This document shows positions 15,105-23,340 of a stretch of DNA of 24,608 bases, in pieces. A model generated the notes under the pieces. That model did no database searches and was not told the origin of the DNA. It was given only the letters and a program-made list of their open reading frames with translations. The DNA is taken from assembly GCA_964404395.1 (NCBI GenBank), contig CAYOKA010000020.1, positions 1 to 24,608 on the forward strand, given 5' to 3'. Position 1 is the first letter of the stretch, and each line of letters opens with the position of its first letter. The translations under genes and the position numbers were made by a program. This DNA comes from JAAYBT01 sp964404395 (GTDB lineage Bacteria > Bacillota > Clostridia > Acetivibrionales > DTU013).

Positions 15105-15383
15105 TTAAGATTCAATAGGTTGTACTACTTCCTTAACAGCCCATTTCTTTATGTTTATTTTAGCTTTTTCAACACCGGTCTCGATAGTAACCTCGTCGTC
15201 CTTAATGTTTACGATAATACCGGTAATACCTCCGATTGATATAATGGTATTGCCGACCTGCATAGCTTCAAGCATCGCTTTCGTTTTCTTATCACGTCTT
15301 TTCTGCGGCAGGAATATCAATAAATACATTATCAATATGAAAAATACCAGATATCCCAATGTTATTAAAAGGTTTTGATCCAT
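15105..15383 (-). CDS. yajC: Preprotein translocase subunit YajC
   Basis: YajC is a small single-pass accessory subunit of the SecDF-YajC translocase complex. The 92-residue product has one membrane helix (about 6-26, LITLGYLVFFILIMYLLIF), the family's FLPQKRRDKKTKAMLEAMQVGN junction, then a beta domain (IISIGGITGIIVNIKDDEVTIE). The frame opens at a TTG at 15395, but GGAGG directly precedes an ATG at 15383 with about 5 nt spacing, so I use that. It follows tgt, separated by MITE copy A plus ~73 bp. Confidence 0.95.
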   Translation of the reverse strand: MDQNLLITLGYLVFFILIMYLLIFLPQKRRDKKTKAMLEAMQVGNTIISIGGITGIIVNIKDDEVTIETGVEKAKINIKKWAVKEVVQPIES

Positions 15384-15456
15384 ATCTTCCTCCAAAAGAT
15401 TTTATTTTATTATAGGCTGTAACACCCTTAATAATTAAGTTATTTTGCTTACCTAC

Positions 15457-15580
15457 TAGGGCATTTTGCGATGTTACATGTTTTTAGTTCCGCAGCACAA
15501 TATATTGCGGGTATATAAGAAAGTGTGTCACTATATATTGTGCAGCTAAGTTTATTAAGGTTACATCGCAAAAGCCTTTA
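15457..15580. mobile_element. MITE-like palindromic element, copy A
   Basis: A ~120-bp element flanked by TA on both sides, with ends TAGGGCATTTTGCGATGT and, on the other strand, TAAAGGCTTTTGCGATGT. An inner inverted pair built on GCACAATATAT (about 15493-15507 and 15530-15546) continues the symmetry. The whole folds as an imperfect hairpin. It is about 90% identical to copy B at 16718, in the same orientation. It begins immediately after the tgt stop codon (15581-15583). No open frame is inside, so it would depend on a transposase elsewhere. TA flanks suggest an IS630/Tc1-mariner-type source (inference). Confidence 0.8.
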
Positions 15581-16702
15581 CTAACCAGTGTATCCATATT
15601 TGCTAAAAAATCCATTTCTAAAATCCGCCAATCTATCATCCATTATAGCTTGTCTTATCTCTTTCATCAAGTTAATTAAGAAAATTAAATTGTGCCAGGT
15701 TGTCAATCTGATTCCCAGTACTTCTTTTGCTTTTAGCAAGTGCCTTATATAGGCGCGAGAAAAATTCTTACAGGCATAGCAATCGCATTCCGGATCCATT
15801 GGCGTAAAATCTCTCGCATATTTTGCGTCTCTAACAATGATTCTGCCTCGGCTTGTAATAACTGTTCCATTCCTGCCGTTACGTGTAGGGAGAACACAAT
15901 CGAACATATCGATGCCCCGTATGGCCCCTTCAATCAGATAATCAGGGCTACCAACACCCATCAGGTACCGTGGCTTATTCTCGGGAAGTAGCGGTACGGT
16001 ACACTCAAGCATTCTGTACATATCCTCAGCGGGCTCTCCCACGCTAAGTCCCCCAATGGAATAGCCTGGGAAATCCATTTCCACCAGCTCCTTTGCACTC
16101 TGCTGGCGTAAATCAGCAAACATCCCGCCCTGGACAATTCCAAACAATGCCTGCTTATCGGTGTTGGTATGAGCCTGCTTGCATCGCTTCGCCCATCTGG
16201 TCGTTCTCTCCAATGATTTTTTTGTATAATCATAATCAGCCGGATATGGAGTACACTCATCAAAGGACATAATAATGTCCGAGCCTAAATCATTTTGAAT
16301 CGCTATTGACAATTCGGGTGAAAACAAATGTCTTGAGCCATCGATGTGAGATTTAAAGGTTACGCCCTCTTCCTTGATATTTCTCAGGTCACTTAGGCTG
16401 AACACCTGGAACCCTCCGCTGTCAGTCAGTATAGGCCTGTCCCAGTTCATGAAACTATGCAGCCCGCCTGCCTCACGAATTAGATCATTTCCCGGTCTCA
16501 TGTAAAGATGGTATGTATTGCTGAGAATTATCTTCGCATCTATTTCCTTAAGCTCATCCGGTGACATTCCCTTCACCGTAGCCTGTGTGCCAACGGGCAT
16601 AAAAACAGGTGTTTCAAAGGAACCTCGAGGTGTATGCACTATGCCAAGTCTTGCTCCTGTCTGCTTACACTTTTTCGTTAATTCATACCGTATCGCTGCC
16701 AT
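15581..16702 (-). CDS. tgt: Queuine/preQ1 tRNA-guanine transglycosylase
   Basis: Tgt swaps guanine-34 of GUN-anticodon tRNAs for preQ1 during queuosine synthesis. The 373-residue length is standard. Visible motifs are DSGGFQVFSL (first catalytic Asp, D94), SFDECTPYP, GIVQGG, GGLSVGE, and DCVLPTRNGRNGTV (nucleophile Asp and tRNA contact). The zinc site is C-x-C-x2-C with a distal His (CDCYACKNFSRAYIRHLL...TTWHN). AAGGGG lies about 6 nt before the ATG. It sits between queA and yajC, with a MITE copy on each side. Since the tRNA-Asn at 128-203 has a GTT anticodon, it is one predicted substrate. Confidence 0.98.
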   Translation of the reverse strand: MAAIRYELTKKCKQTGARLGIVHTPRGSFETPVFMPVGTQATVKGMSPDELKEIDAKIILSNTYHLYMRPGNDLIREAGGLHSFMNWDRPILTDSGGFQVFSLSDLRNIKEEGVTFKSHIDGSRHLFSPELSIAIQNDLGSDIIMSFDECTPYPADYDYTKKSLERTTRWAKRCKQAHTNTDKQALFGIVQGGMFADLRQQSAKELVEMDFPGYSIGGLSVGEPAEDMYRMLECTVPLLPENKPRYLMGVGSPDYLIEGAIRGIDMFDCVLPTRNGRNGTVITSRGRIIVRDAKYARDFTPMDPECDCYACKNFSRAYIRHLLKAKEVLGIRLTTWHNLIFLINLMKEIRQAIMDDRLADFRNGFFSKYGYTG

Positions 16703-16717
16703 ATTTTTCCCCTTATT

Positions 16718-16840
16718 TAGGGCATTTTGCGATGTATCTTTTTTTAGTTCCGCTGCACAATATATTGCGGGTATATATGAAAGTATGTCATTATATATTG
16801 TGTAGCTAATTTATGTTAAGGTTACATCGCAAAAGCCTTA
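16718..16840. mobile_element. MITE-like palindromic element, copy B
   Basis: The second copy of the element at 15457, with the same ends, the same inner GCACAATATAT inverted pair and the same orientation. About ten substitutions and two one-base indels separate the copies. Its right-hand TA is part of the queA stop codon (16838-16840), and its left end is about 5 bp from the tgt ribosome binding site. The queA-tgt gap is therefore almost entirely this element. Confidence 0.8.
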
Positions 16841-17863
16841 TTTAATCAGCATTGCATCGCCGAAGCTAAAAAACCTGTAATTTTGCTCAACTGCCGTATG
16901 ATATGCTCTCATAACATTAGCTTTCCCTGCAAATGCACTGACAAGCATAATCAATGTAGATTCAGGCAAATGAAAGTTTGTTATTAATGCGTCAACCACC
17001 TTAAAAGAGTATCCGGGATATATAAATATATCAGTCAATCCCTCCGAAGGTTTGATACTTCCAGCTTCATCGCCTACCGTTTCAAGAACACGACAGCTGG
17101 TCGTTCCTACAGCTATTATCCGTCCCCCATTTGCCCTGGCTGTGTTGATTGTATCTATTGCTGCAGCATTTAAGCTGTAATACTCTGAATGCATGACATG
17201 CTCTTCAACATTTTTTACCTTAACAGGTCTAAATGTACCAAGACCCACATGCAGCGTTAAGGATGCAAAGAGTATCCCTTCTTGCTTCAGGTCATCCAGC
17301 AGCTCATCAGTGAAATGAAGCCCTGCAGTTGGAGCTGCGGCAGACCCCCTATATTTAGAGTAAACAGTCTGATAACGCTCCGGGTCATCAAGCTTTTTTG
17401 TAATATAAGGAGGCAACGGAACGATACCAACCTGATCCAAAACCTCCTGGAATATCCCCATATATTCGAAGCGGACAAGTCTGTTCCCGCCCTCAACCAC
17501 TTCTACAATTTCTGCGCGAAGCTCTCCATTCCCAAAGGTGAATTTAGCTCCCGGCTTTGCCCTTTTGCCTGGTTTCAGCAATACCTCCCAGATATCACCC
17601 TCAATATTTTTCAACAATACAAATTCAATCTTCCCGCCGGTATCAGAACGTCTGCCAAGAAGCCTGGCTGGCATTACCCTTGTGTCGTTTATGACAAGAC
17701 AATCCCCTTTTCGCAGGTATTCCTTCAAATCACAGAAGACCTTGTGTTCAATGCTACCGCTATTTCTATCTAATACGAGAAGCCTGGAGCTGCTTCTTTG
17801 AGCTAAGGGCTCCTGTGCAATTAGTTCCTGTGGCAGTTCATAATAAAAATCACTGGATTTCAT
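16838..17863 (-). CDS. queA: S-adenosylmethionine:tRNA ribosyltransferase-isomerase QueA
   Basis: QueA transfers and isomerises the ribosyl group of SAM onto preQ1 in tRNA to make epoxyqueuosine. The 341-residue product is full length. It opens with the family's DFYYELPQELIAQEPLAQRSSSRLLVLDR. It then shows NDTRVMPARLLGRR, AAPTAGLHFTDELL, HVGLGTFRPV and IAVGTTSCRVLE, and ends YRFFSFGDAMLIK. An AGGTGA site lies close (3-4 nt) to the ATG. It starts the queA-tgt-yajC unit; ruvB, often upstream, is not here. The stop codon TAA coincides with the end of MITE copy B, but the C-terminus looks normal, so the insertion did not shorten the protein. Confidence 0.98.
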   Translation of the reverse strand: MKSSDFYYELPQELIAQEPLAQRSSSRLLVLDRNSGSIEHKVFCDLKEYLRKGDCLVINDTRVMPARLLGRRSDTGGKIEFVLLKNIEGDIWEVLLKPGKRAKPGAKFTFGNGELRAEIVEVVEGGNRLVRFEYMGIFQEVLDQVGIVPLPPYITKKLDDPERYQTVYSKYRGSAAAPTAGLHFTDELLDDLKQEGILFASLTLHVGLGTFRPVKVKNVEEHVMHSEYYSLNAAAIDTINTARANGGRIIAVGTTSCRVLETVGDEAGSIKPSEGLTDIFIYPGYSFKVVDALITNFHLPESTLIMLVSAFAGKANVMRAYHTAVEQNYRFFSFGDAMLIK

Positions 17864-17967
17864 TTGTCACCTATGTCTGTAGTTTATATCAATATTTTTA
17901 CTACTTCAAATGAAATCATACACTAAGAAAGGCTGTTTTTCAACATATCATCCTTTTAGCTAGATAA

Positions 17968-18012
17968 GTTGAACAAATAATTTGGGACAAGGAAGAATAA
18001 AATTTGTTCAAC
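17968..18012. repeat. 11-bp inverted repeat between the SpoIID-like gene and queA
   Basis: GTTGAACAAAT (17968-17978) and ATTTGTTCAAC (18002-18012) are perfect inverted repeats with a 23-base spacer. The spacer holds GGGACAAG, which partly matches CTTGTCGTCCC at 18042-18052, so a competing pairing is possible. The element lies in the 243-bp gap after the SpoIID-like gene and upstream of queA. No U tract follows. Confidence 0.5.
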
Positions 18013-18106
18013 GTAAGGCTATAGTAATACATGTGAAAAAACTTGTCGTCCCGATTCTTTTTTTCAATGTATATAGATTCTTTTTAATTATTCTTTGTAG
18101 ACTTGA

Positions 18107-19957
18107 TTACTCTACTTTTGTTCCCTGGAAATAGTGGGTTAGAATCTGGTCATATGTCAAACCGGCCTTGCCCATACCGATTGCACCCTCCTGGCTCATG
18201 CCGACAGCATGCCCCCAGCCTTTACCGGTAAATGTGTATGTTTCTGGTTGTACTGATGCTTTTTTGACATTGCCATCAGCTCCAAGGATGCTTATTTTAT
18301 TATTGGAGCCCTTAAGTGTCTTAACCCCTGAGGCTGTAATGACCGTCTTACCTCCAAGCTGCGTTCTGATTGGCGCAGAACTATCCGGTATCAATGATCC
18401 AATATCGGTAGATTTTTTGTCAGTCTGCGGCTGCTTGTCATCCTCTGTTTGCACCTCTGTTTTTTCGGCCGGATCCTTTATCTGACTCGCACCGGCTATA
18501 TCAGTATCCTTTTTACTGTCAGCTGTACTTGCTGTTACATTGACCGAATTGTCCGTGCCAACCGCAGCATTATTCTTCGTAGAGTGTGACAGTGTCGCAG
18601 TAAAAACATCAGCATCCGTTGTAATAGTATAAAGCTGACTGCTTAATCCGAAAAGAGTACGGCATTTTTCATTAGAATAGTATGCAGGCTCTCCTCTGCT
18701 TGCCCCCCTGACGGCTAGTTGGGTCACCCTGCCCGTATCTGCAGTCCTGGTGATAGATATGCCAAGAATATTCCCCAATTGCGGAAGTTTCGTTCTTACA
18801 TCAGATGCACTTAATGTTTTGGTCCAGTTTGTAATTTTCTCATACTTGTCTTCAACGCTTACAAGGTATGGATGGGTCGAACCCCAGACATTGCGCACAT
18901 CCTCAGTGCTGCCACCACCTGATGCAAAATAGTATATGTGCTGCGCAGGAGCTCCATTATATGTAATAATCTTATCCTTAACCTGGTCGATTACTTTATT
19001 ACAGGATGGCACCTCGCTGCTGTAACCCCTGTAAACCTGGCAGCTGGTAGTGGCACAAACGTCAAAGCCCGTCTTACCGTGCTTGCCCATACTGTTGATT
19101 ACATACATCTTCGATGCAATTGCCTGCGCTTTTAAAGCTTCGTCCGGCGATCTCCCGCCGATTTCAGGAGGTACATTGCCATAGAGATATTCCTGTATTG
19201 TTACAACATTTATTACTGTCATATCGCTATTCGACAGTCTCTTAACCTCAAGAGAGCCTCTATAAAGCTTGCCTTTAATATCAAGAACAGGTGGATTATT
19301 TTCTGATGTAGGTTTTATGCGGAAATAAGCAGAATTGCTGTCAAACATGCATAATACTCGGTGTGAGACATCGTTAACAACGATCCTTGTAGATGATGGC
19401 TGAATAGTTTCAAAGCCCTCATCACCCAGCACCGCCCTAACATTCTCAATCTCAGTTTGAGCATCTTTTTCACCCACAAATGAGCCCGTCCATACCTGCC
19501 ATCCATCGGCATATGAAACATAAGCCTCTACACCCGCTTTCATATATGCTGCCGCTTTTGCAGCGGCACTTGCTGCATCGGAGTAATTATTGCCTATTTT
19601 TATATGATATGGCCCGTATGCGGTACCTGAAGGCGAAGTTGCAGAAGGACTATATTCTTTGAGCCCATTGCCTGTATTGTAATAATATGCGTCCTTTCTT
19701 ACATAAATAGCCGAAGAGCTCGGCTGCCTATATATTTCAGTAAAAGTATCGTTTTTGAAATAGCCAATCTGTAAACCGGCAGTAGCAGACACCGCAAATA
19801 TGGACTGAGCCGTATTTACAGCATTATCCCTGTAATACAACCCAACTCTGACAGTATCCGGAATCTCATTGGCACCTATTGAAACAACCGATGATGTTAA
19901 TATTAAAGCTGCGGTAATCAACAATACCGCTGCCTTTTTGTAATTCTTCTTAATCAT
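18107..19957 (-). CDS. SpoIID/LytB domain protein (peptidoglycan lytic transglycosylase-like)
   Basis: SpoIID cleaves peptidoglycan glycan strands at amidase-denuded sites during engulfment. A signal peptide or anchor occupies about 8-29. A SPOR-like stretch lies at ~115-178 (GPYHIKIGNNYSDAASAAAKA). The SpoIID core has the predicted catalytic glutamate E265 in EYLYGNVPPEIGG, then CATTSCQVYRGYSSE, ASGGGSTEDVRNVWG and, at the C-terminus, GKGWGHAVGMSQEGAIGMG. A polar Ser/Thr/Asp/Lys-rich linker (~461-535) splits the core. At 616 residues it is much longer than Bacillus SpoIID (~340), so I do not assign spoIID itself. GAAGGTG precedes the ATG. A weak SigE-like match (GAATAAA, 13 bp, CATTCATT) lies upstream at about 20003-20030. 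Confidence 0.92.
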   Translation of the reverse strand: MIKKNYKKAAVLLITAALILTSSVVSIGANEIPDTVRVGLYYRDNAVNTAQSIFAVSATAGLQIGYFKNDTFTEIYRQPSSSAIYVRKDAYYYNTGNGLKEYSPSATSPSGTAYGPYHIKIGNNYSDAASAAAKAAAYMKAGVEAYVSYADGWQVWTGSFVGEKDAQTEIENVRAVLGDEGFETIQPSSTRIVVNDVSHRVLCMFDSNSAYFRIKPTSENNPPVLDIKGKLYRGSLEVKRLSNSDMTVINVVTIQEYLYGNVPPEIGGRSPDEALKAQAIASKMYVINSMGKHGKTGFDVCATTSCQVYRGYSSEVPSCNKVIDQVKDKIITYNGAPAQHIYYFASGGGSTEDVRNVWGSTHPYLVSVEDKYEKITNWTKTLSASDVRTKLPQLGNILGISITRTADTGRVTQLAVRGASRGEPAYYSNEKCRTLFGLSSQLYTITTDADVFTATLSHSTKNNAAVGTDNSVNVTASTADSKKDTDIAGASQIKDPAEKTEVQTEDDKQPQTDKKSTDIGSLIPDSSAPIRTQLGGKTVITASGVKTLKGSNNKISILGADGNVKKASVQPETYTFTGKGWGHAVGMSQEGAIGMGKAGLTYDQILTHYFQGTKVE

Positions 19958-20182
19958 GTCAGCACCTTCTCGTTAGTGAAAAATTATTAAACCCGTATAA
20001 TGAATGCTTCATATGCTTGTTTATTCGACATAAAATAGCGGCTTACCTTCTATATCGGCATTTTTAACCGTTTTTTTGACTATATTTAATCTAAATGTAA
20101 CATATGAAACATAGAATAACCTTCGCAATCAAACGTGAATAATTCCCGAAATAGTTATAATTAGGTATTTCTACAAAAATAT

Positions 20183-20211
20183 TTGACAACAGATTAGCCT
20201 GATGTTATTAT
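20183..20211 (+). promoter_or_regulatory. Sigma-A promoter of the lysine operon
   Basis: A perfect TTGACA (20183-20188) and TATTAT (20206-20211) are separated by 17 bp. Initiation near 20218 would place the start about 18 nt before the riboswitch. Confidence 0.8.
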
Positions 20212-20235
20212 TATTTAAACAGAAATTGAATAATT

Positions 20236-20402
20236 ATAGGTAGAGGCGCATTTCTCATTATTAGCATCGCAGAGAACCGCAGGAGTTTAAAGAAACGATG
20301 TGAAAGGGAGAATTGCCGAAGGAACAGTTTCCTGCCAAAATGTTTCCTGGTTGTAATTCGAATAGTATTACAACTGTCATCAATATTTGATGGAGCGCTA
20401 TC
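20236..20402 (+). promoter_or_regulatory. Lysine riboswitch (L box)
   Basis: The region carries the L-box signature in order: GGTAGAGGCGC at the start, GTGAAAGGGAG then TTGCCGAAGG in the core, TTTCCTGCC/GTTTCCTGG-type helices, a TTGTAAT...ATTACAA stem with CTGTCATC, and the closing GGAGCGCTATC. These correspond position by position to the B. subtilis lysC leader. Lysine binding is expected to stabilise P1 and switch off asd-dapA-dapB, which fits the downstream genes. Confidence 0.93.
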
Positions 20403-20467
20403 AGTTTTTAATACCCACTCAAACTATTGGAACTGCTGGCGTCTAGCTGGCAGTTAATTTATTTTAA
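20395..20467 (+). terminator. Riboswitch expression platform: antiterminator and terminator
   Basis: The P1 3' strand plus four bases (20395-20406, GCGCTATCAGTT) can pair with 20431-20442 (AACTGCTGGCGT) in 11 of 12 positions, including two G-U pairs. That antiterminator competes with a terminator whose stem joins AACTGC (20431-20436) to GCAGTT (20450-20455) and is followed by a U-rich tail. Lysine binding sequesters 20395-20402 and frees the terminator. Confidence 0.75.
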
Positions 20468-20483
20468 GGAGGCTTTTATTTAC

Positions 20484-21560
20484 ATGAACAATAAGTTAAA
20501 AGTCGGAATACTTGGCGGAACAGGGATGGTTGGTCAGCGTTTTGTTACTCTTCTTGAAAACCATCCATGGTTTGAAGTTACAGCCATTGCAGCAAGCGAA
20601 AGATCAGCCGGTCTCCATTACGAAAAAGCTGTGGAAGGTCGCTGGAAAATTAATTCTCCGATGCCTGATGCTGTAAAAGGAATCATGGTTAAAAACGTTA
20701 ACCAAATCGATGAGCTTGCGGACGAAATCGATATGGTCTTTTGCGCCGTTGACATGAATAAGGATGAAATACGTGAACTTGAAGAAAAATACGCAAAAGC
20801 TGAGATTCCTGTTATATCAAACAACTCGGCCCACAGACATACAGAAGATGTGCCAATGATAATACCTGAGATTAATCCCGAACATACAGCTATTATTGAA
20901 AAGCAAAGGAAACGCCTTGGCACAAAGAGAGGCTTTATAGCGGTAAAATCCAACTGTTCACTCCAGAGCTACGTACCTTCAATCCATGCGCTGATGCAGT
21001 TCTGTCCGGATAAAGTACTGGCTTGCACCTATCAGTCAATTTCCGGATCCGGAAAAGTGTTTAAGGACTGGCCGGAAATATTGGATAACGTTATCCCCTA
21101 TATAGGAGGAGAAGAAGAAAAAAGTGAAATGGAACCGCTAAAGATTTGGGGCTCTATTAAAGGAAATTCGATCGTGCCGGCAAAAGGTCCTATTATATCA
21201 ACGCAATGCTATAGAGTGCCAGTTTCAGATGGACACCTGGCTGCGGTTTATATTTCATTCAAGAATAAACCCTCGAGGGATGAGATACTCAACTGCTGGA
21301 AGGAGTTCAAAGGAAAGCCTCAAGAAATGAAGTTGCCAAGCGCTCCATCCCAGTTCCTGACATACTTTACTCAGCCCGACAGACCACAATCAAAGCTTGA
21401 CAGAGACCTGGAAAATGGAATGGGAATTGCAGTTGGCAGACTGCGCGAAGACTCCTTGTTCGACTATAAGTTCACTTGCTTGTCCCATAATACCATTAGA
21501 GGAGCTGCCGGCGGTGGAGTATTGATGGCAGAGCTGCTAAAGGCCGAGGGATGGTTGTAG
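20484..21560 (+). CDS. asd: Aspartate-semialdehyde dehydrogenase (archaeal/fungal-type)
   Basis: It reduces aspartyl phosphate to aspartate semialdehyde with NADPH, the branch point to lysine, threonine and methionine. The Rossmann motif GILGGTGMVGQRF is at the N-terminus, the catalytic cysteine is C158 in VKSNCSLQSYVP, and the active-site stretch CYRVPVSDGHLAAV is downstream. The order and SNCS context fit the archaeal/fungal-type family (TIGR00978-like), not the usual bacterial form. The frame is open further upstream, but AAGGAGG lies 11 nt before the ATG at 20484, and the upstream residues would be encoded by the riboswitch terminator. The product is 358 residues. dapA follows after 56 bp. 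Confidence 0.95.
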   Translation: MNNKLKVGILGGTGMVGQRFVTLLENHPWFEVTAIAASERSAGLHYEKAVEGRWKINSPMPDAVKGIMVKNVNQIDELADEIDMVFCAVDMNKDEIRELEEKYAKAEIPVISNNSAHRHTEDVPMIIPEINPEHTAIIEKQRKRLGTKRGFIAVKSNCSLQSYVPSIHALMQFCPDKVLACTYQSISGSGKVFKDWPEILDNVIPYIGGEEEKSEMEPLKIWGSIKGNSIVPAKGPIISTQCYRVPVSDGHLAAVYISFKNKPSRDEILNCWKEFKGKPQEMKLPSAPSQFLTYFTQPDRPQSKLDRDLENGMGIAVGRLREDSLFDYKFTCLSHNTIRGAAGGGVLMAELLKAEGWL

Positions 21561-21616
21561 GATTTGGCTACATGTAAACATATCTGCCAAACCATATTTA
21601 GAAAGGATGTTGCGTG

Positions 21617-22495
21617 ATGAAAAAATGTATATTTACAGGCTCCGGTGTTGCAGTCGTTACTCCATTTAAGGAGTCAACTGTTGATTATGAGAAGCTTGGA
21701 GAGCTTTTAGAGTTTCAGATTAAAGAGGGGACGGATGCAATCATCATCTGCGGGACAACAGGCGAAGCATCTACTATGCCCGATGACGAGCATATTGATG
21801 TAATCGAATATGCCGTAAAAAAGGTGAACGGCAGACTCCCGGTAATCGCCGGTACAGGGAGCAATGACACAAGACATGCCATCAACTTAAGCGTACGCGC
21901 AGAGCAAGTGGGTGCCGATGCGATATTAAGTGTAACCCCATACTACAACAAAACTACTCAGCGCGGCCTGTACGAGCATTTTAAAGTCATAGCCGAGGCT
22001 CTGTCCATACCGATAATACTCTACAATGTGCCTTCAAGGACAAACCTGAATATTAACCCCGGCACAATGAAGATGCTCTCGGAAATAGATAACATAGTTG
22101 GTGTAAAGGAATGCAACCTCAACCAGGTTGGCGAGACCATAAACCTATGCGGTGATGATTTTACCGTGTATTCAGGTGAAGACGGTCTTATCGTTCCTCT
22201 TATGGCTCTCGGTGGCAAGGGTGTGATTTCTGTAATGGCAAACATCATCCCAAGTGATACGCACAATATTGCTTCAAAATTTCTTGCAGGTGACGTGGAG
22301 CAAAGTAGAAAGCTAGCCCTGAAGACCTTCGATTTAATAAAAGCCCTATTTATCGAAGTCAATCCTATTCCTGTAAAGGAAGCAATGAACTTAATGGGCA
22401 TGAATGTGGGCAAATGCAGGATGCCTCTTGTTGATATGGATGAATCAAACAGAAGTATATTAATCAGGGCAATGCAAGATTACGGGCTAATTTAA
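21617..22495 (+). CDS. dapA: 4-hydroxy-tetrahydrodipicolinate synthase
   Basis: It condenses pyruvate with aspartate semialdehyde, the first committed step of lysine/DAP synthesis. The 292-residue TIM barrel shows GTTGE (T47, T48), PYYNKTTQRGLYEHF, the catalytic Tyr Y136 in LYNVPSRT and the Schiff-base lysine K164 in GVKECN. SGEDGLIVPLMALGGKGVISV follows. Both GTG (21614) and ATG (21617) are in frame and adjacent; AAAGG lies 7 and 10 nt upstream of them. I chose the ATG because homologues begin MKK, but the GTG is possible and adds one residue. Confidence 0.97.
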   Translation: MKKCIFTGSGVAVVTPFKESTVDYEKLGELLEFQIKEGTDAIIICGTTGEASTMPDDEHIDVIEYAVKKVNGRLPVIAGTGSNDTRHAINLSVRAEQVGADAILSVTPYYNKTTQRGLYEHFKVIAEALSIPIILYNVPSRTNLNINPGTMKMLSEIDNIVGVKECNLNQVGETINLCGDDFTVYSGEDGLIVPLMALGGKGVISVMANIIPSDTHNIASKFLAGDVEQSRKLALKTFDLIKALFIEVNPIPVKEAMNLMGMNVGKCRMPLVDMDESNRSILIRAMQDYGLI

Positions 22496-22533
22496 AATGC
22501 AGCAATAACTATTCAAAAGAAGGAAGTGCTATT

Positions 22534-23292
22534 TTGATAAACATATTATTAAGTGGATGCAATGGAAAAATGGGTCAGGTTATCACTAAGCTGGCTAAAC
22601 AATATGATAATTTAAAGATTGTCTCAGGCTATGATATTGCTGACAGTGTCAAACAGGATTATCCTGTTTTTACTGACTTAAGCAGTTGTGATGCTAAAAT
22701 TGATGTCATTATTGATTTTTCCAACCCTGCTGCTCTAAAAAAGCTGTTAGCTTTTGCTACAGAGAAAAAGCTGCCTATCATAGTAGCGACAACCGGGCTA
22801 TCATCGGAACAAAAGCATTTACTGGCAATTGCTTCAGACAGTATCGCGGTTTTCTATTCAGCCAATATGTCTGTTGGTGTCAATTTACTAATTGATCTTG
22901 TAAAAAAAGCAGCAAAGGTTCTTGATTCAAATTATGATATTGAAATAATCGAAAAGCATCATAACCAAAAGATTGATGCACCAAGCGGTACCGCTTTGAC
23001 TATAGCAGATTCAATAAATGAAGTTTTAGATCATAAGTACGAGTATGTTTATGATCGACATTCCCGCAGAAAAAAGAGAAGCAAATCTGAAATCGGTATG
23101 CATGCAGTACGCGGTGGAACTATTGTGGGAGATCATTGTGTTATATTTGCAGGAAATGACGAAATCATCGAAATTAATCACAGAGCGGGCTCAAAAGAAA
23201 TTTTTGCTACCGGCGCTCTTCGAGCAGCCAAATTCATACATGACAAGGAACCGGGCATGTATAATATGAGCGATCTTATCGGCCCAGAATAA
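22534..23292 (+). CDS. dapB: 4-hydroxy-tetrahydrodipicolinate reductase
   Basis: It reduces the DapA product to tetrahydrodipicolinate with NAD(P)H. The 252 residues include the nucleotide-binding GCNGKMGQ near the N-terminus, DFSNPAAL, ATTGLS, and the catalytic segment EKHHNQKIDAPSGTAL (H142, H143, K146). HAVRGGTIVGDHCVIFAGNDEIIEINHRA, which shapes the active site and tetramer, follows. The start is TTG with AGAAGGAAG about 9 nt upstream; no ATG lies near. It is the last gene of the operon, 38 bp after dapA. Its stop codon lies within the terminator stem. Confidence 0.97.
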   Translation: MINILLSGCNGKMGQVITKLAKQYDNLKIVSGYDIADSVKQDYPVFTDLSSCDAKIDVIIDFSNPAALKKLLAFATEKKLPIIVATTGLSSEQKHLLAIASDSIAVFYSANMSVGVNLLIDLVKKAAKVLDSNYDIEIIEKHHNQKIDAPSGTALTIADSINEVLDHKYEYVYDRHSRRKKRSKSEIGMHAVRGGTIVGDHCVIFAGNDEIIEINHRAGSKEIFATGALRAAKFIHDKEPGMYNMSDLIGPE

Positions 23293-23314
23293 TTCAGGGA
23301 TGAATTATTCTGGG
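23283..23314 (+). terminator. Terminator of asd-dapA-dapB
   Basis: A perfect 13-bp stem (23283-23295 with 23302-23314) with a six-base loop overlaps the dapB stop codon. The U tract after it is weak (CATTTGTGTATT). The convergent YesL-like gene ends 27 bp further on, so the hairpin may serve both directions. Confidence 0.7.
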
Positions 23315-23340
23315 CATTTGTGTATTATCTCCGGTTTGTG

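Noticed and set aside
20220..20480. T-box leader upstream of asd
   Set aside because: No T-box core sequence; the motifs match the lysine riboswitch in full order.
20427..20483. Upstream ATG of the asd frame (19 extra codons)
   Set aside because: It lies within the riboswitch terminator hairpin; the AAGGAGG site instead points to the ATG at 20484.
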